From Miscanthus floridulus (Eukaryota; Streptophyta; Magnoliopsida; Poales; Poaceae), in NCBI RefSeq assembly GCF_019320115.1, contig NC_089584.1, positions 73,439,533-73,503,532 of the forward strand: a DNA stretch of 64,000 nucleotides. Reading direction: 5' to 3'. The position numbers and the translations under genes are program-made. This document shows positions 12,344 through 23,270 of the stretch, one piece after another (within the stretch, counting starts at the first letter, position 1; each line of letters begins with the position of its first letter). The notes under the pieces are model-generated. The model saw only the letters and a list, made by a program, of their open reading frames with translations. It had not been told where the DNA came from and searched no databases.

Positions 12344-12928
12344 GTTGGTGTAGTTAACATGTCCTTGACGAGCACCAGAATTCCCTTGCTTCTGATTGTT
12401 CTTCTACGGATACGGACAATTCTTGGACCAATGCCCTGTCCTGCCATAATTCCAGCAGGGCCTATTAGCTAGCGGAATAAAAGAATTTCCTGGTCCTGTG
12501 GTACCCTTTGGAAGAGGTACAGTAAATGCCTTCTTGAAACTAGTCTTGGCCTGATTCTTCTTTTGTGGCGGCCGGTACCTAACGGCTGTAGTCGGTGGGC
12601 GAAACTGAGTCTTCGCTACTAGAGCTCTAACCTGAGAGACACCTACCTCAAAGGCCCTCTTGAGATTTTTGGAAGCGGCATAGACATTATCGTTATTCTC
12701 TTGAGTAAGAGCATCGCTTATGAACTCATTGAATATGACACTCTTGTTGTTCCCCATGGACTTCATCAGTTTGGGACTAAGCCCTCTCTTAAAGCTGGTG
12801 ATTTTCTTTGCTTCTGAATCAACAAATTCTGGAGCATACCTTGCCAGATGATTGAAGGCATGAAGATATTTAGTGAGTGTCTTGGTGCCCTGCACCAACT
12901 TCATAAACTCATTATGCTTTATGGCCAT
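12344..12928 (-). pseudogene. gypsy-1 gag, C-terminal part with zinc knuckle
   Basis: Contains the capsid segment (LVQGTKTL, ARYAPEFVD, FKRGLSPKL) and a zinc knuckle reading CWNYGRTGHWSKNCP. The second cysteine is Tyr instead of Cys, so the knuckle is damaged. A TAG near 12404 separates it from protease. Upstream of about residue MAIKHNEF the frame becomes transposase sequence (VREQIEG), marking a fusion of two elements. Confidence 0.82.
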
Positions 12929-13930
12929 CAACCCCTCTATTTGCTCTCGCACGACATTAAGTATGCCCTAGTGCCTATCAGATATGATGTCAACCTCCCT
13001 GCCAGGCGCAACCACATGTATTTGGACTAGCCTCAAGAACCATCCCCAACTGTCATTGTTCTCCTTCTCAACCAAAGCAAATGTCAAAGGAACCAACTTG
13101 TTGTTTGCATCATAGGATATGGCTATAAGAAGTGTGCCCTGGTATTTGCCAATCAAGAACATACCATCAATGGAGAAGACGGGACGACAGTGCCTAAAGG
13201 CCTCGACACACTGAGGGAAGCACCAGAAAGCATGGAAGAATATCTACCTCCCATCTTTCTATGCATTTGGTTTTGGGATGTACTCATAATACATGCCTGG
13301 ATTCATCACTTTGATTGCATTGAAAAGTACTCATAGCTGCTCGTACCCATCCTCCCAGTCTCCATATATCATCTTCCATGCTCGCTGCTTAGCCCTCCAA
13401 GCTTTACCATAAGTTATCACATAACCTCCATACAACTCCTCAACGGTCCTGATAATTGTCCTAACCTTTATGTTCGGTTCTCCCTACAATATTCCCATCA
13501 TCCGCTTGGCAATGAGGTAGATATTAATCGCTAATGCTTCAGTGTCAGCTCATGGTTAGCACAATTGTGTGGCCCGACAACTTTTGTGATCTTCTACTTT
13601 TCGGTGACCTTTTGCTTCCTTGCACAAACCCTCCGTGGGTAGCATTCCTTGTCACACACAACTATGTAACGGCGCTTCACATATGAATGCAAGACCTTGT
13701 AAGGTCTCTTTCGTATCACTGTAAACACCTGCAACCACCTCTTTAGTATAGGGAGGTCCTTGAATACCCTCCCATTCTCAATTACCATGTTAGGACCGGC
13801 CTCAGGAGCTTCTAGGAGCTCATCATCACGTCCTTCTACACACGCCTGATTGAAATGAGAAGATTGCTAAACTCGTGAACTCTTGGATCACGGCGGCTGG
13901 GAAAGATATGCCTTAGCATCTCAACATCAC
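12929..13930 (-). pseudogene. Mutator-like (MURA) transposase, middle part
   Basis: The minus strand encodes the transposase DNA-binding domain (FKDLPILKRWLQVF, RPYKVLHSYV, CDKECYPRRVCARKQKVTEK) and the start of the MULE catalytic domain. The latter has the first Asp in FSIDGMFLIGKYQG and the second in DIISDRH. The third acidic residue is lost because gypsy-1 gag takes over at about 12928. Several frameshifts and stops lie between 13162 and 13594. The N-terminal part of the same gene is at 39359-40167. The two halves join when the copia-2 insertion and one ATCAC copy are removed. Confidence 0.87.
13926..13930. repeat. Target-site duplication ATCAC, left copy
   Basis: ATCAC precedes the copia-2 left end (TGAAGAATTT) and recurs after its right end at 39354-39358. 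It falls inside the transposase gene, whose reading resumes across it. Confidence 0.88.
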
Positions 13931-13987
13931 TGAAGAATTTTAGAATTAGCCCAATTCACCCCCCTCTTGGGCATCTTGATCCTTTCA
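13931..13987 (+). repeat. 5' LTR remnant of copia-2 (57 bp)
   Basis: The segment TGAAGAATTT...GATCCTTTCA ends exactly where the primer site starts. Its CACCCCCCTCTTGGGCATCTTGATCC part is the normal SIRE LTR end. Intact LTRs here are 1-2 kb, so more than 95% of the LTR is missing, yet the target duplication directly abuts the remnant. Confidence 0.82.
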
Positions 13988-13988
13988 A

Positions 13989-14001
13989 TTGGTATCAGAG
14001 T
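13989..14001 (+). promoter_or_regulatory. Primer-binding site (initiator tRNA-Met) of copia-2
   Basis: TTGGTATCAGAGT matches the complement of the plant initiator methionine tRNA 3' end (TGGTATCAGAGC pattern) and lies 2 bp after the LTR CA. It primes minus-strand synthesis. Confidence 0.88.
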
Positions 14002-14040
14002 CGTGTGCTCACTTATTTAGGCTTAACCGCCTAGAGAAAG

Positions 14041-16236
14041 ATGTCTCACGGGGATGGATCTCCTCCTATCTTTGAGGGAGATGATTTTCCTTATTGGAAA
14101 ATCCGTATGGAGGCGTATTTAGAAGCTCTAGATGTTGGAATACTTAGAGCCGCCTCACAAGGATTCCCAAAACCTCAGGATCCCACGCACCTTCAAGGCG
14201 ATGAAGTGAATTATGAGAAATGGAATGCAAAGGCTTGAAACACCATCTTTAGAGGCCTTTGCAAAGATGTGTTTAACCAGGTGGGAAACCACAAGGATGC
14301 CCATGTACTATGGTCGAACATTTGTGCGCTCCATGAGGGAACTAAGAGCGAGTGTGAGGAACACTATCATCTTGTTATGAAAAAGCTTAATTCTATTGAG
14401 ATGCTTCCTAAAGAGAGTGCTAATGAAATGTACTCACGCTTGAATGTTCTTGTAGAGGAAGTCAATGGGCTTGGACTTACTCAAATGCAACCATCCAATG
14501 TTGTGAGAAAAATTTTGAGTGTCCTCCCCATTGATAAATATGGGCATATTGTGACCGTGCTCCATCAAGGTGATCTTTCCACCGCTACACCGACTCAAAT
14601 CTTGGGAAAGATCAATGCTCATGAGATGTACATGCACATCACACCACAAGATGGCTCATCCTCTACTAAGAAGAAAGACAAAGACTTAGCATTCAAGGCT
14701 AGCCAAGAGAAGGGCAAAGCAAGAATTGAGTATGAGAGCTCAAGTGATGATGAAGTTGATGATGCAAGTCTTGCTCTCATGGTGAGAAGAACCACCAAGA
14801 TGCTAAAGAAGCTCAACAAGAGTGGCATCAAGTTCGATGGCAAGAAAAAGAAGTTCTTCACTAGCTCTAGAAGGAAGCCAATCTCTAAGATGGATTGCTA
14901 CAATTGTAGAGAACTTGGTCATCTAGCACACCAATGCACAAAGCCCAAGAAAGACAAGTACAAGAATAAGAAAAAGGGCAAGAAAGATGACTCAAGTGAT
15001 GAAGATGAAAAGAAGAAGAACAAGCCATACAAGAAGAAAGATGGCAAGAAGAAGGACTTCCATAAGAAGAAGAAAAATAGGAAGGCATACATCATCGATG
15101 ATTGGCTCACGGACATTGATTCATCAAGTTGCTCATCTGATGATGATAGTGATAATGAGAAGGTGGCCGCCATTGTGATTGATTCTTCATCATCTTCACC
15201 GACACCACTGCCATCATCCTCTACACACCTATGCCTTATGGCCAAGGGTGAACGAAAGGTATCAAATGATGATGATAGTAGTGGTGATGAACATGCTAAT
15301 GATGATGATAGTGATAGTGATGATGATGAATATGAAACACCTTCATATGATGATCTTATTAAATTGCTAAATCAATACACAATGATCATTAGAAAGACTA
15401 GAGCTAAGAATGACAAGCTAGAAGCTAAGAATGATTCTCTTTTAGCTAAATGTGATATAGCCGAAAAGGCTAGTGTTGAGCTTAGAGAAGCAAATGAAGC
15501 TATGTCATCCAAACTCAAGGAGCTCAAATCTTCTAAGAAAGAGCTTAAAGATAAACTTGAGTGAATGCATAAAGAGCTCATCACTAGCCACAATATGCTA
15601 AAAGAAGAATATACAACTCTCAAGATAAATCATGATAATCTTGTTATTGCTCAAGAATTTTTATCCAGTGAGCCACATGATGCTACTAATGATGTTGTTA
15701 AGATTGATATAGCTACATCATTGTGATGATTTAATTGTTGAGAGCATTGAGCAAGGATCTAGTGGCAAAGGCAAGCAAGTGGTTGAGTCTGATGACTATG
15801 ATGAGTATATCAAGATCAAGAATGAGAATGAGAAGCTAAAGAAAGATCTTGAGAAGCTATCAACCACCAACACCATTGTGCTAGAAACTCTTGATCATGA
15901 TGGTGACTTGATTCTTGAGAATGAGAAGCTCAAAGAAGAGAACAAGAAACTCAAGGAAGAGAAAAATAATGATGCACTCAAGGAAGAGAACAAGAAGCTC
16001 AAGTTGGAGAAAGAGCACCTCAAGATTGGATTGAGCAAGTTCATAAGAGGCAAGCATCTTCAAAGTGAGCTACTAATGAACACCAGTCATGAAGATGGAT
16101 AGAAGTGGCACTAGGTACTTGGCAAACCAAGGGGAAAAGGCTCAAGCTCAACAACAACAACAACACAAGTCAAAGCCAAAGCCAAAGAGATGTTTGAGTG
16201 TGGACAAGAAGGCCACTTTGCCCATGAGTGTCAAAC
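14041..16236 (+). pseudogene. copia-2 gag (long SIRE type with coiled coils)
   Basis: Starts MSHGDGSPPIFEGDDFPYW. The capsid-like half follows (WSNICALHEGT, MYSRLNVLVEEV) and then a zinc knuckle CYNCRELGHLAHQC (14896 on). Next come a very Lys-rich stretch, Ser/Asp-rich acidic runs, and a long coiled coil (KLKEENKKLKEEK repeats) to about 16060. A second knuckle, C-GQEGHFAHEC, sits near 16190. Faults: a TGA at 14236-14238 where Trp is expected, a TGA at 15562, a frameshift near 15725, and a 1-base loss inside the second knuckle. The long coiled-coil gag is typical of the lineage. Confidence 0.88.
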
Positions 16237-16385
16237 TCCACCACCACAACCCTTGCCCAAGCATGCTAGACCCTTTGCTTTCAATGCTCATTACATGCAA
16301 AGTCACTTGTTGAGAAGGTGAAGGCCCTCAACAAGTTTGGGTTCCTAAAGCTTGATCTCTTGTGTGTAGGTGAACTACAAGACCG

Positions 16386-17785
16386 GTGGAACTCATTGGG
16401 TAATTGATAGTGGTTGCACACAACATATGACCGGTGATCCTCGTATGTTCACCTCACTAGATGAAGAAGTAGATAGACAAGAAAGAATCACATTTGGAGA
16501 TAATTCAAAGGGCAAAGTAAGGATTGGGCAAAGTGGCAATATCAAATGATCATTCAATCTCAAATGTGCTATATGTTGCTTCATTGAGCTTCAACTTGAT
16601 ATCCGTTGGATAATTGTGTGATCTTGGCTTCCAATGCTTGTTTACCAAGAAGGAAGTTGTTGTATCTAAGAAGGTTGATGATCAAGTGATATTCAAAGGA
16701 TTTAGATACAACAACCTATATCTAGTGGATTTCTCCTCTGAAGATGCTAGTTTGAAGACTTGCCTATTCACCAAAACAACACTTGGGTGGCTATGGCATA
16801 GAAGACTTTTCATGTTGGGATGAGCTCACACAAGAAGCTAATGAAGAATGATTTGGTGAGAGGGTTGAAGGATATGAAGTTTGAGAAGGACAAGCTTTGT
16901 AGTGCATGTCAAGCCGGCAAACAAGTTGCAAATACTCATCCTACAAAAGCTTTTATGTCAACCATAAGAATGCTAAAGCTCCTTCACATGGATTTATTTG
17001 GACAACATACAAGAGTTTGGGAGGAAATCTTTATTGTCTTGTGATTGTTGATGACTATTCAAGATACACATGGGTATTCTTTCTTCATGACAAATCCAAA
17101 GTTGCATCATGCTTCAAGAAGTTTGCCAAGAGAGTACAAAATGAGTTTGAAGTGAAGCTCAAAAAGATTAGACCCGACAATGGAAAAGAATTTGACAACA
17201 CAAACATTGAAGCCTATGGTGATGAAGTTGGGATCAAGCATGAGGTCTCCTGCAACATATACTCCTCAATAAAATGGTATAGTTGAGAGAAAGAACCAGA
17301 CATTGATCATACTAGCAAGAACAATGCTTGATGAGTACAACACTCCCGAAGCTCTATGGGTGGAAGCTATCAACACCGCATGCTATGTATCCAACTAGCC
17401 TATTCCTTCAAAAGTTCCTTGGCAAGACACCTTATGAGTTGCTCAATGGAAAGAAGCCGGACATCTCCTTCTTTAGGGTGTTTGGCTGCAAATGCTACAT
17501 CTACAAGAAGCAGGCAACACCTAGGGAAGTTTTAAAGACGTTGTGATATTAGTTTTCTTGTTGGTTACTCATCAAAGTCCAAAGCATATAGAGTATTTAA
17601 TCATGCCACTGGCTTTGGTTGAAGAAACATATGATGTGGAATTTGATGAATCTAATGGCTCCCAAGGAGCACATGAGAATCTTGATGATGTAGGTGATAA
17701 ACCATTGAGGGAAGCCATGAAGAATATTCCGGTTGGAGACATCAAGTCACAAGATGATGTACAAGTGATTAATACACCTTCTTAA
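16386..17785 (+). pseudogene. copia-2 protease and integrase
   Basis: The protease active site HWVIDSGCTQHMTG is at 16394 onward. The integrase starts with the GAG-pre-integrase finger (LWHRRLFMLG region, CSACQAGKQ), then the catalytic core. It has the first Asp in LLHMDLFG, the second in RPDNGKEF, and a Glu in NGIVERKNQ, with a stop (TAA) replacing a Gln just before it. The C-terminal ISFFRVFGCKCYIYKK segment follows. At least five frameshifts or stops interrupt the region, including TGA at 16548. Confidence 0.85.
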
Positions 17786-17983
17786 TCAAATGTGTCACAA
17801 GATGGTGATAAAGATGGGAGAGTAGAAAATGAAGACATTCATGTCTCCCATGAGCAAATGGTGGTACAAGCACAAGATGTTGATGCTCCACAACCTCCCC
17901 CTCAAGTGGTTGATAGAGGAAATTCACCTCTACTACAAGCTCATCCATAAGATCTCATCATAGGGAGTCCATCAAAGGGAGTA

Positions 17984-19534
17984 ATGACTCGCTCTCAAAA
18001 GCTTGCTTTATTTATTGAACATCACTCTTTTGTCTCTTGCTTTGAGCCTACTAAGGTAGAAGAAGCTCTTCAAGATCTGAATTGGATAAACGCCATGCAT
18101 AAAGAGTTGAACAACTTCACCCGTAATGAAGTGTGGACTCTTGAAGAGCGACCACAAGGTGTAAGAGTCATTGGAACAAAGTGGGTGTTCCATAACAAGC
18201 AAGATGATCAAGGCATTGTTGTGAGGAACAAGGCAAGACTAGTTGTAAAGGGATTCTCTCAAGTTAAAGGTTTAGATTTTGGAGAGACCTTTGCACTGGT
18301 TGCAAGACTAGAAGCCATTCGTATCCTCCTTGCATATGCATCACATCTTGAAATAAAACTATATCAAATGGATGTGAAAAGTGCATTTTTAAATGGCTTT
18401 ATTAATGAACTAGTCTATGTTGATCAACCTCCCTAGTTTGAAGACCCCTAGATATCCTAATCATATTTATAGGTTGTCCAAGGCGTTATATGGGCTTAAG
18501 CAAGCCCCAAGAGCTTGGTATGAGCGCCTTTGGGACTTCCTCATTGAGAAGGGCTTCACCATTAATAAGGTCGATACCACACTATTCACCAAGAAGCTTG
18601 ATGGACATATCTTTATTTGTCAAGTGTATGTTGATGATATGATATTTGGATCATCAAATGAAGATTCTTGCAAAGAGTTTGGTGAATTGATGTCGAAGGA
18701 GTTTGAGATGTCCATGATTAGAGAGCTTACATTCTTTCTTGGTTTTGAAGTCAAGCAAATGAGAGAAGGGATTTTCATCTCTCAAGAGAAATACACCAAG
18801 GATCTTCTCAAGAGGTTCAAAATGGATGAGTGTAAGCCAATCAAGACACCAAGGCCAACTAATGGACATCTCGACCTAGATGAGGGAGGTAACATGGTTG
18901 ATCAAACTCTCTACCGCTCTATGATTGGTAGCTTGTTATATTTAACCGTATCTAGGCCCGACATCATGTTTAGTGTGTGTATGTGTGATAGATTTCAAGC
19001 TAATCCTAAGGAAACTCATTTGATTGCCTGTTAAAAGAATCCTTAGGTATCTTAAGCACACACCAAGCATTGGCCTTTGGTATCCTAAAGGAGCTATATT
19101 TGAATTAGTTGGCTATTCCGATTCGGATTATATCGGTTGTAAAGTTGATAGAAAAAGCACATCTAGAGGGTGTCATTTTCTTGGTAGATCACTTGTGTCT
19201 TGGTCGTCCAAGAAACAAAATAGTGTGGCTTTGTCCACCGCCAAAGTAGAATACATTGCCATGGGTGCTTGTTGTGCACAAATACTTTACATGAAACAAA
19301 CTTTGCTAGACTATGGTGTAGTTCTAGAAAAAGTACCTCTTTTGTGTGACAATGAGAGTGCGGTAAAACTTGCTAATAATCCAGGTTCAACACTCTCGCA
19401 CCAAGCACATAGATATCCGCCATCACTTTCTTAGAGATCATGTTGCTAAGAATGATATTTCACTAGAAAGTGTAAGGACCGAGGATCAATTGGCGGATAT
19501 CTTCACTAAACCTGCTAGATGAGGCAACATTATG
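17984..19534 (+). pseudogene. copia-2 reverse transcriptase and RNase H
   Basis: RT runs from the W-x-x-A-M-x-x-E-L start ([12 protein letters not shown]) through [11 protein letters not shown], the [11 protein letters not shown] motif and an intact YVDDMIFGS box to SRPDIMFSV. RNase H has YSDSDYIG and a degenerate STAKVEY in place of STAEAEY. Frame breaks: a TAG at 18433-18435, a shift near 19020 and another near 19385. The final DIFTKP motif is near 19500. The YVDD box is intact, unlike copia-1. Confidence 0.88.
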
Positions 19535-21028
19535 TAGGTTGAGGAATGAGCTCAATGTGCTTGATTTTAGCAATTTCACTAGAAAATGAGCTTGTGTTGT
19601 CCCTTGCATTGCATTGTAATATACAACATGTTTAATCTTTGGTAATGCATATAGGGCTTGTCTAACATGGTTAAGATAACCACCGAAAAGCGTGTGAAGA
19701 AGCTTAACCTTGGATCAAACTTGACAAGTAACTAGAATTACTTTCAAGTATTGCATTGCATATGCATGAATGTTGTTTTGTTGTTTCTCTTAAAATCACC
19801 CTTTTATTGCCTATTTTCTTAAAAAGAATTATAGCCTAAGGCAAAATATTTTGAAAAATTTGAGGGTTTGAGAGAGGTCACTCACATCAGTCCCAATTGG
19901 TGTTTATTTGGATCTTATCGAAGTTGGGACTTGATTGGGAACAGGCAGCACGAAGAACTTTGAAGAATTGTTGAAAAGGAGTGACCGGACGCTGGACCGG
20001 ACTTTGCTCCCCTGCATCCGGTCAGTTCATAGGAGGTGAACTTTTCTACGAAGGAGTGACCGGACGCTGGAACAATGTTCTCCCTATGTCCGGTCAGAAG
20101 GTGATCCTACGTCCGGTCAAGCGAAGAAGACAAAGTCAGGATCGATTAGACTCTGGCTATGTCTGGTCAGTTGTGATTGGATGCATCTGGTCATGACTCC
20201 AGGAGATTTGGACCTCTCTAGAGTCGACCAGACTCTAGGTGGCAGTGTCCAGTCGTTGCCACCAGGAGCGTCCGGTCAGTAGAAAATATGCGGATTCCGA
20301 ACTCTTTCCTGTTTCCTTTTCTCTTACGTCACGGGGCCACCATAAAACCTAGATTGAGCAGCGTCGTGACCTAATCCGCCCATACATGCGCCGACATCGC
20401 CGCATCCGTGTCCTAGCTACCCATCTCGCCATTGCATCCCACGCCACCACATCCTACGCTACCGTGCCGGAGCTGCTCCACGCGCCCGTGCATCTGCTCC
20501 GCGCCCCTGTACCTTCATGCCATCGCGTAGCCACCCTTACGCCACCACACCACTACCGTTGAGTGCTCCTATGCCCTAGTGCCGCCCACAAGCACTCACC
20601 AGCACCGCCTGCCGTCATGCTCCATGCCGAAAACCCTACTATCATCCTTGCGCTCTTGCCCTCATTACATTGCTCGGCCACCAAACTTCGCCGCAACCCT
20701 AACCCTAGATGTCCAGTTGTTGATCCGGTGGTTCCCCTGTTTCGTTGCTCTTCTCTTTGGTTCACCAGTTCATCGGGTAGCAAGCCCTCGACTCTAATTT
20801 TGTATCTAATTGCTTGCTTCTTAAGGTTTTGTATCTCTAGATATATATTGAAATTATTCATATATCCGATCTATTCAAACATGCAGTGAGTCAGTGTTTT
20901 TGAGGTCTCTTTGGCAGTTGTCAGTCAACTTGAGGCCAAGCTCACGAGTACAGATCAAGGCCAAGCCTTGGAAGTGACAGTTGGCAGTTGATTCTTGTTA
21001 GTGCAATTGTTCTTTTTAGCTCCATTAG
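19535..21028 (+). other. copia-2 spacer and leader before the third ORF
   Basis: 1.5 kb without a supported gene. It holds AT-rich sequence to 19980, a CCGGACGC motif array (19981-20280), then a C-rich, ACC-rich leader (20380-20770). An intron-like segment follows (GGTAGCAAG at about 20776 to CATGCAG at 20886), ending in the third-ORF start at 21029. The order array, possible TATA (ACCATAAAACC near 20340), leader and ORF resembles a promoter for the third ORF. That is inference. Confidence 0.5.
19981..20280 (+). repeat. CCGGACGC motif array in copia-2 spacer
   Basis: GTGACCGGACGCTGGA occurs twice (19981, 20055) with several TCCGGTCA or TCTGGTCA copies between and after. It is the same motif family as in the copia-1 LTR, but here lies inside the element body. 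Confidence 0.75.
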
Positions 21029-22470
21029 ATGGCTCATGTCAAGAACATCGGAGGTGGTCCTGGTGATGAGGATCTAAGGCCCCCGCTTTGCCTGCCTTCT
21101 GAGGCAAAAGGTAAGATGACGAAGAAGCTCATGTCAAAGAAGTGGAAGTATGCAGATACAGATATAGTGAGAGCAGCCGTAGTTGTAGCCACCGCAGAGC
21201 TTGCTGAGAGAGGAGGTGCTCGAAGTGGTGTAGTCATTGCAGATCTGCTTTCACCTGCTTAGAGGACCGCTGTCTAGGAGGTTGAGCGTCATCATGGTGG
21301 TCCAACTAGGATGGCCATGGTTGGAGGACGGCGTGTCGCTATAGATGAGAGTCAGTCTCAGTGGGAGCCACAGCCGTAGGCATAGCCAACAGAGTAGACT
21401 GAGGAGGGAGAGCAAGCCGAGTAGGCCGAGGAGACAGAGCTGGCACCACAGCTTCGCTGCTCTAGTCATACCCGTACCTAGGTGACACCGAGGGTAGAGA
21501 CACAATGAAGGGGTTCTTGTCCGCCTCTTAGACCACATGGTCCACCTATAGTGACTCATCTAGATTTGAGGGCCGCCATGGCCAAGTAGGTGCAGCAGCT
21601 CAGGTTCGTTTAGTTTGAGGAGTGGTTTCCACCGAGGCAGGATGAGCGTGCTTCAGAGGGCTTCTACACACCACTATAGGAAGATTTTTATAATGTATAT
21701 CTTAATAGTGGGGCATCATTTAGGTCTCATAGGGTTTGCTCCATTGAGTCCATTTTTACAGCAGCTAGAGAGCAGATTCGCCCTTACCTATCTTACTTGC
21801 TAGGGTTGACAGACTTACTCAGACAGATATGCAGATATGTTCCATCTTGGGTCTAAGAGTTCTATGCTACACTTTGGATTGACCTGCAACACAAATTCAT
21901 TCACTTTGCTTTTAGAGGCAAAGATTATAGGCTAATGAGCTTTAGGGTCAGGGAGATTCTTAGGCTTTAGGAGCAACCCATCTAGCTACATGAGGTGTGC
22001 TATGGTCAGACAGCTCCTCCCAAACGTCCACATGGCGGTCTTGTGCCTCCTACTGATTTGGTCCGCCATTGCTTCTCTAGAGCCATTTGGCGAGGGATCG
22101 AGCTAGACACCCAGTGACCTCACTCCTATAGCTAGAGTGTTTGATGCTATCATGAGGAGGACCCTACTTCCAAGGATGGGATATCATGAGGGCTTGACTT
22201 ATACTCAGTTGTGGCTTCTAAACTCTATGATGCAACAGACTGTATTTGATATTTGGGATCTCTTACTATCTGAGATGGAGGATACTATTGCAAAGAGGTT
22301 TAGAGGTCACCGATACTTGCCCTATGCTCACTAGATCACATTCTTGATTCACAGAGCAACTACAGTGAGGCCACCTGAGATGCTAGCAGAGTACAATGGT
22401 TCTACTATAGAGTTTCCTACCTAGACTCAGATGCTCCACCATAGTGTAGTGAGGACACCTAGTCAGCCAC
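21029..22470 (+). pseudogene. copia-2 third ORF, N-terminal part (env-position ORF)
   Basis: Starts MAHVKNIGGGPGDEDLRPP, then a Lys-rich basic patch (KGKMTKKLMSKKWKY) and an Ala/Glu helix. A conserved-looking block follows: FYATLWIDLQHKFIHFAFRGKDYR, LHEVCYGQTAPPKRPHGG, MRRTLLPRMGY, VFDIWDLLLSEMEDTI. I see no signal peptide or membrane segment, so it is in the env position but not env-like. Similar ORFs occur in grass SIRE elements, and the FYATLW block loosely recalls Athila ORF-1-type proteins. Function is unknown. In-frame stops are nearly all TAG at expected CAG codons. The ORF is cut at 22470 by a gypsy insertion and resumes at 36623. Confidence 0.72.
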
Positions 22471-22945
22471 TAATGAGGACATCACTCCTTCGGATGTACC
22501 CACTGATCCTCCAACCGTCATGCAAGGTCCAATGACTCAGGCTCGAATGCGTCAACTCAATTTAGAGGTGAGCTCGTTCTTAAGCGATCCTTTTTATACT
22601 TATGAGCATAGACTACTACCTAATGATGTTATCTTGCTTAGGAACATTGGAGAGGGTCATGAAGGACTTTGAGGACATGGTGGAGGCGAAGATGACCAGC
22701 AAGGACGTCCAACAGGAACCGGAGGCCTAGTCCAACACAATTTCGAGTCTGCCTCGGCCTCCAAGACCAGTCTGCCTTAAACTGGTCACCCAGGATGCAC
22801 CCGGACTCCGTTTTCGACGATCCACATATGGATGGAAAGCTAATTTGATATGGAAGCCAATCCAAGTGGTCTCACATCAAAAGCTCTTCGAAATCAACAT
22901 GAATCGTTAAAACAAGTTAGCATCTAGAATCTGCCAGGGTGCTGC
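22471..22945 (+). repeat. gypsy-2 left LTR, first part
   Basis: 475 bp matching 35700-36179 of the right LTR, up to AGGGTGCTGC, where the CACTA element begins. The last three bases (TGC) are the target duplication. Confidence 0.88.
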
Positions 22946-23270
22946 CACTGTAACACAACATACTTTTGCTGACACTTTCTATTGTAGGCAAAGGACACCT
23001 TTGCCGATAGATAACCTCCCGTGAAAAGTTTTGCCAACAGTTTAGAAATAGTCGCGTTAGAAGCCGTCGGCGAAACTTTTGTCGACAGTTAACAGAATCC
23101 CCGACACTTTATGTGTAGGCAAACGGTCTACCTACGTCGACAGTTGAAACCTTTGCCGACAGTTAACCCTTTGCTGATAGTTAAGACCTACACCGACAGT
23201 TAAGACCTTTTCTGACAGTTTGTATGTTGGCCAAACTATTTTCAATGTATTTTACAAACCATACCATACC
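22946..23270 (+). repeat. CACTA left terminal and subterminal repeats
   Basis: Degenerate copies of TTTGCCGACAGTTAA recur about ten times (for example 23003, 23033, 23081, 23147, 23163, 23177, 23196), some written GTCGACAGTT or GCTGATAGTT. Such subterminal repeats bind the CACTA TNPA protein in related elements. Confidence 0.82.

Larger units (their letters stand above)
4896..12928 (-). mobile_element. Tekay/Del-type Ty3/gypsy chromovirus, 5'-truncated (gypsy-1)
   Basis: Reading on the minus strand: gag, protease, RT, RNase H, integrase, chromodomain, polypurine tract and 3' LTR. The 5' LTR, primer site and start of gag are missing. The element ends inside gag at about 12928, fused to a Mutator-like transposase. 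The LTR start TGTAACACC and end (CA; on the plus strand TGTAACAGAACC) match gypsy-3 at 41606. Frames are interrupted by only a few stops. Confidence 0.88.

Noticed and set aside
13989..14001. tRNA gene
   Set aside because: Only the short complement of a tRNA 3' end is present. It is a primer-binding site with no cloverleaf sequence.
21029..22470. Viral-type envelope protein
   Set aside because: No signal peptide, membrane helix or cleavage-like site. Only the position fits.
22946..23270. CRISPR-like array from the TTGCCGACAGTT repeats
   Set aside because: Repeats are degenerate, irregularly spaced and at a transposon end. They are CACTA subterminal repeats in plant DNA.
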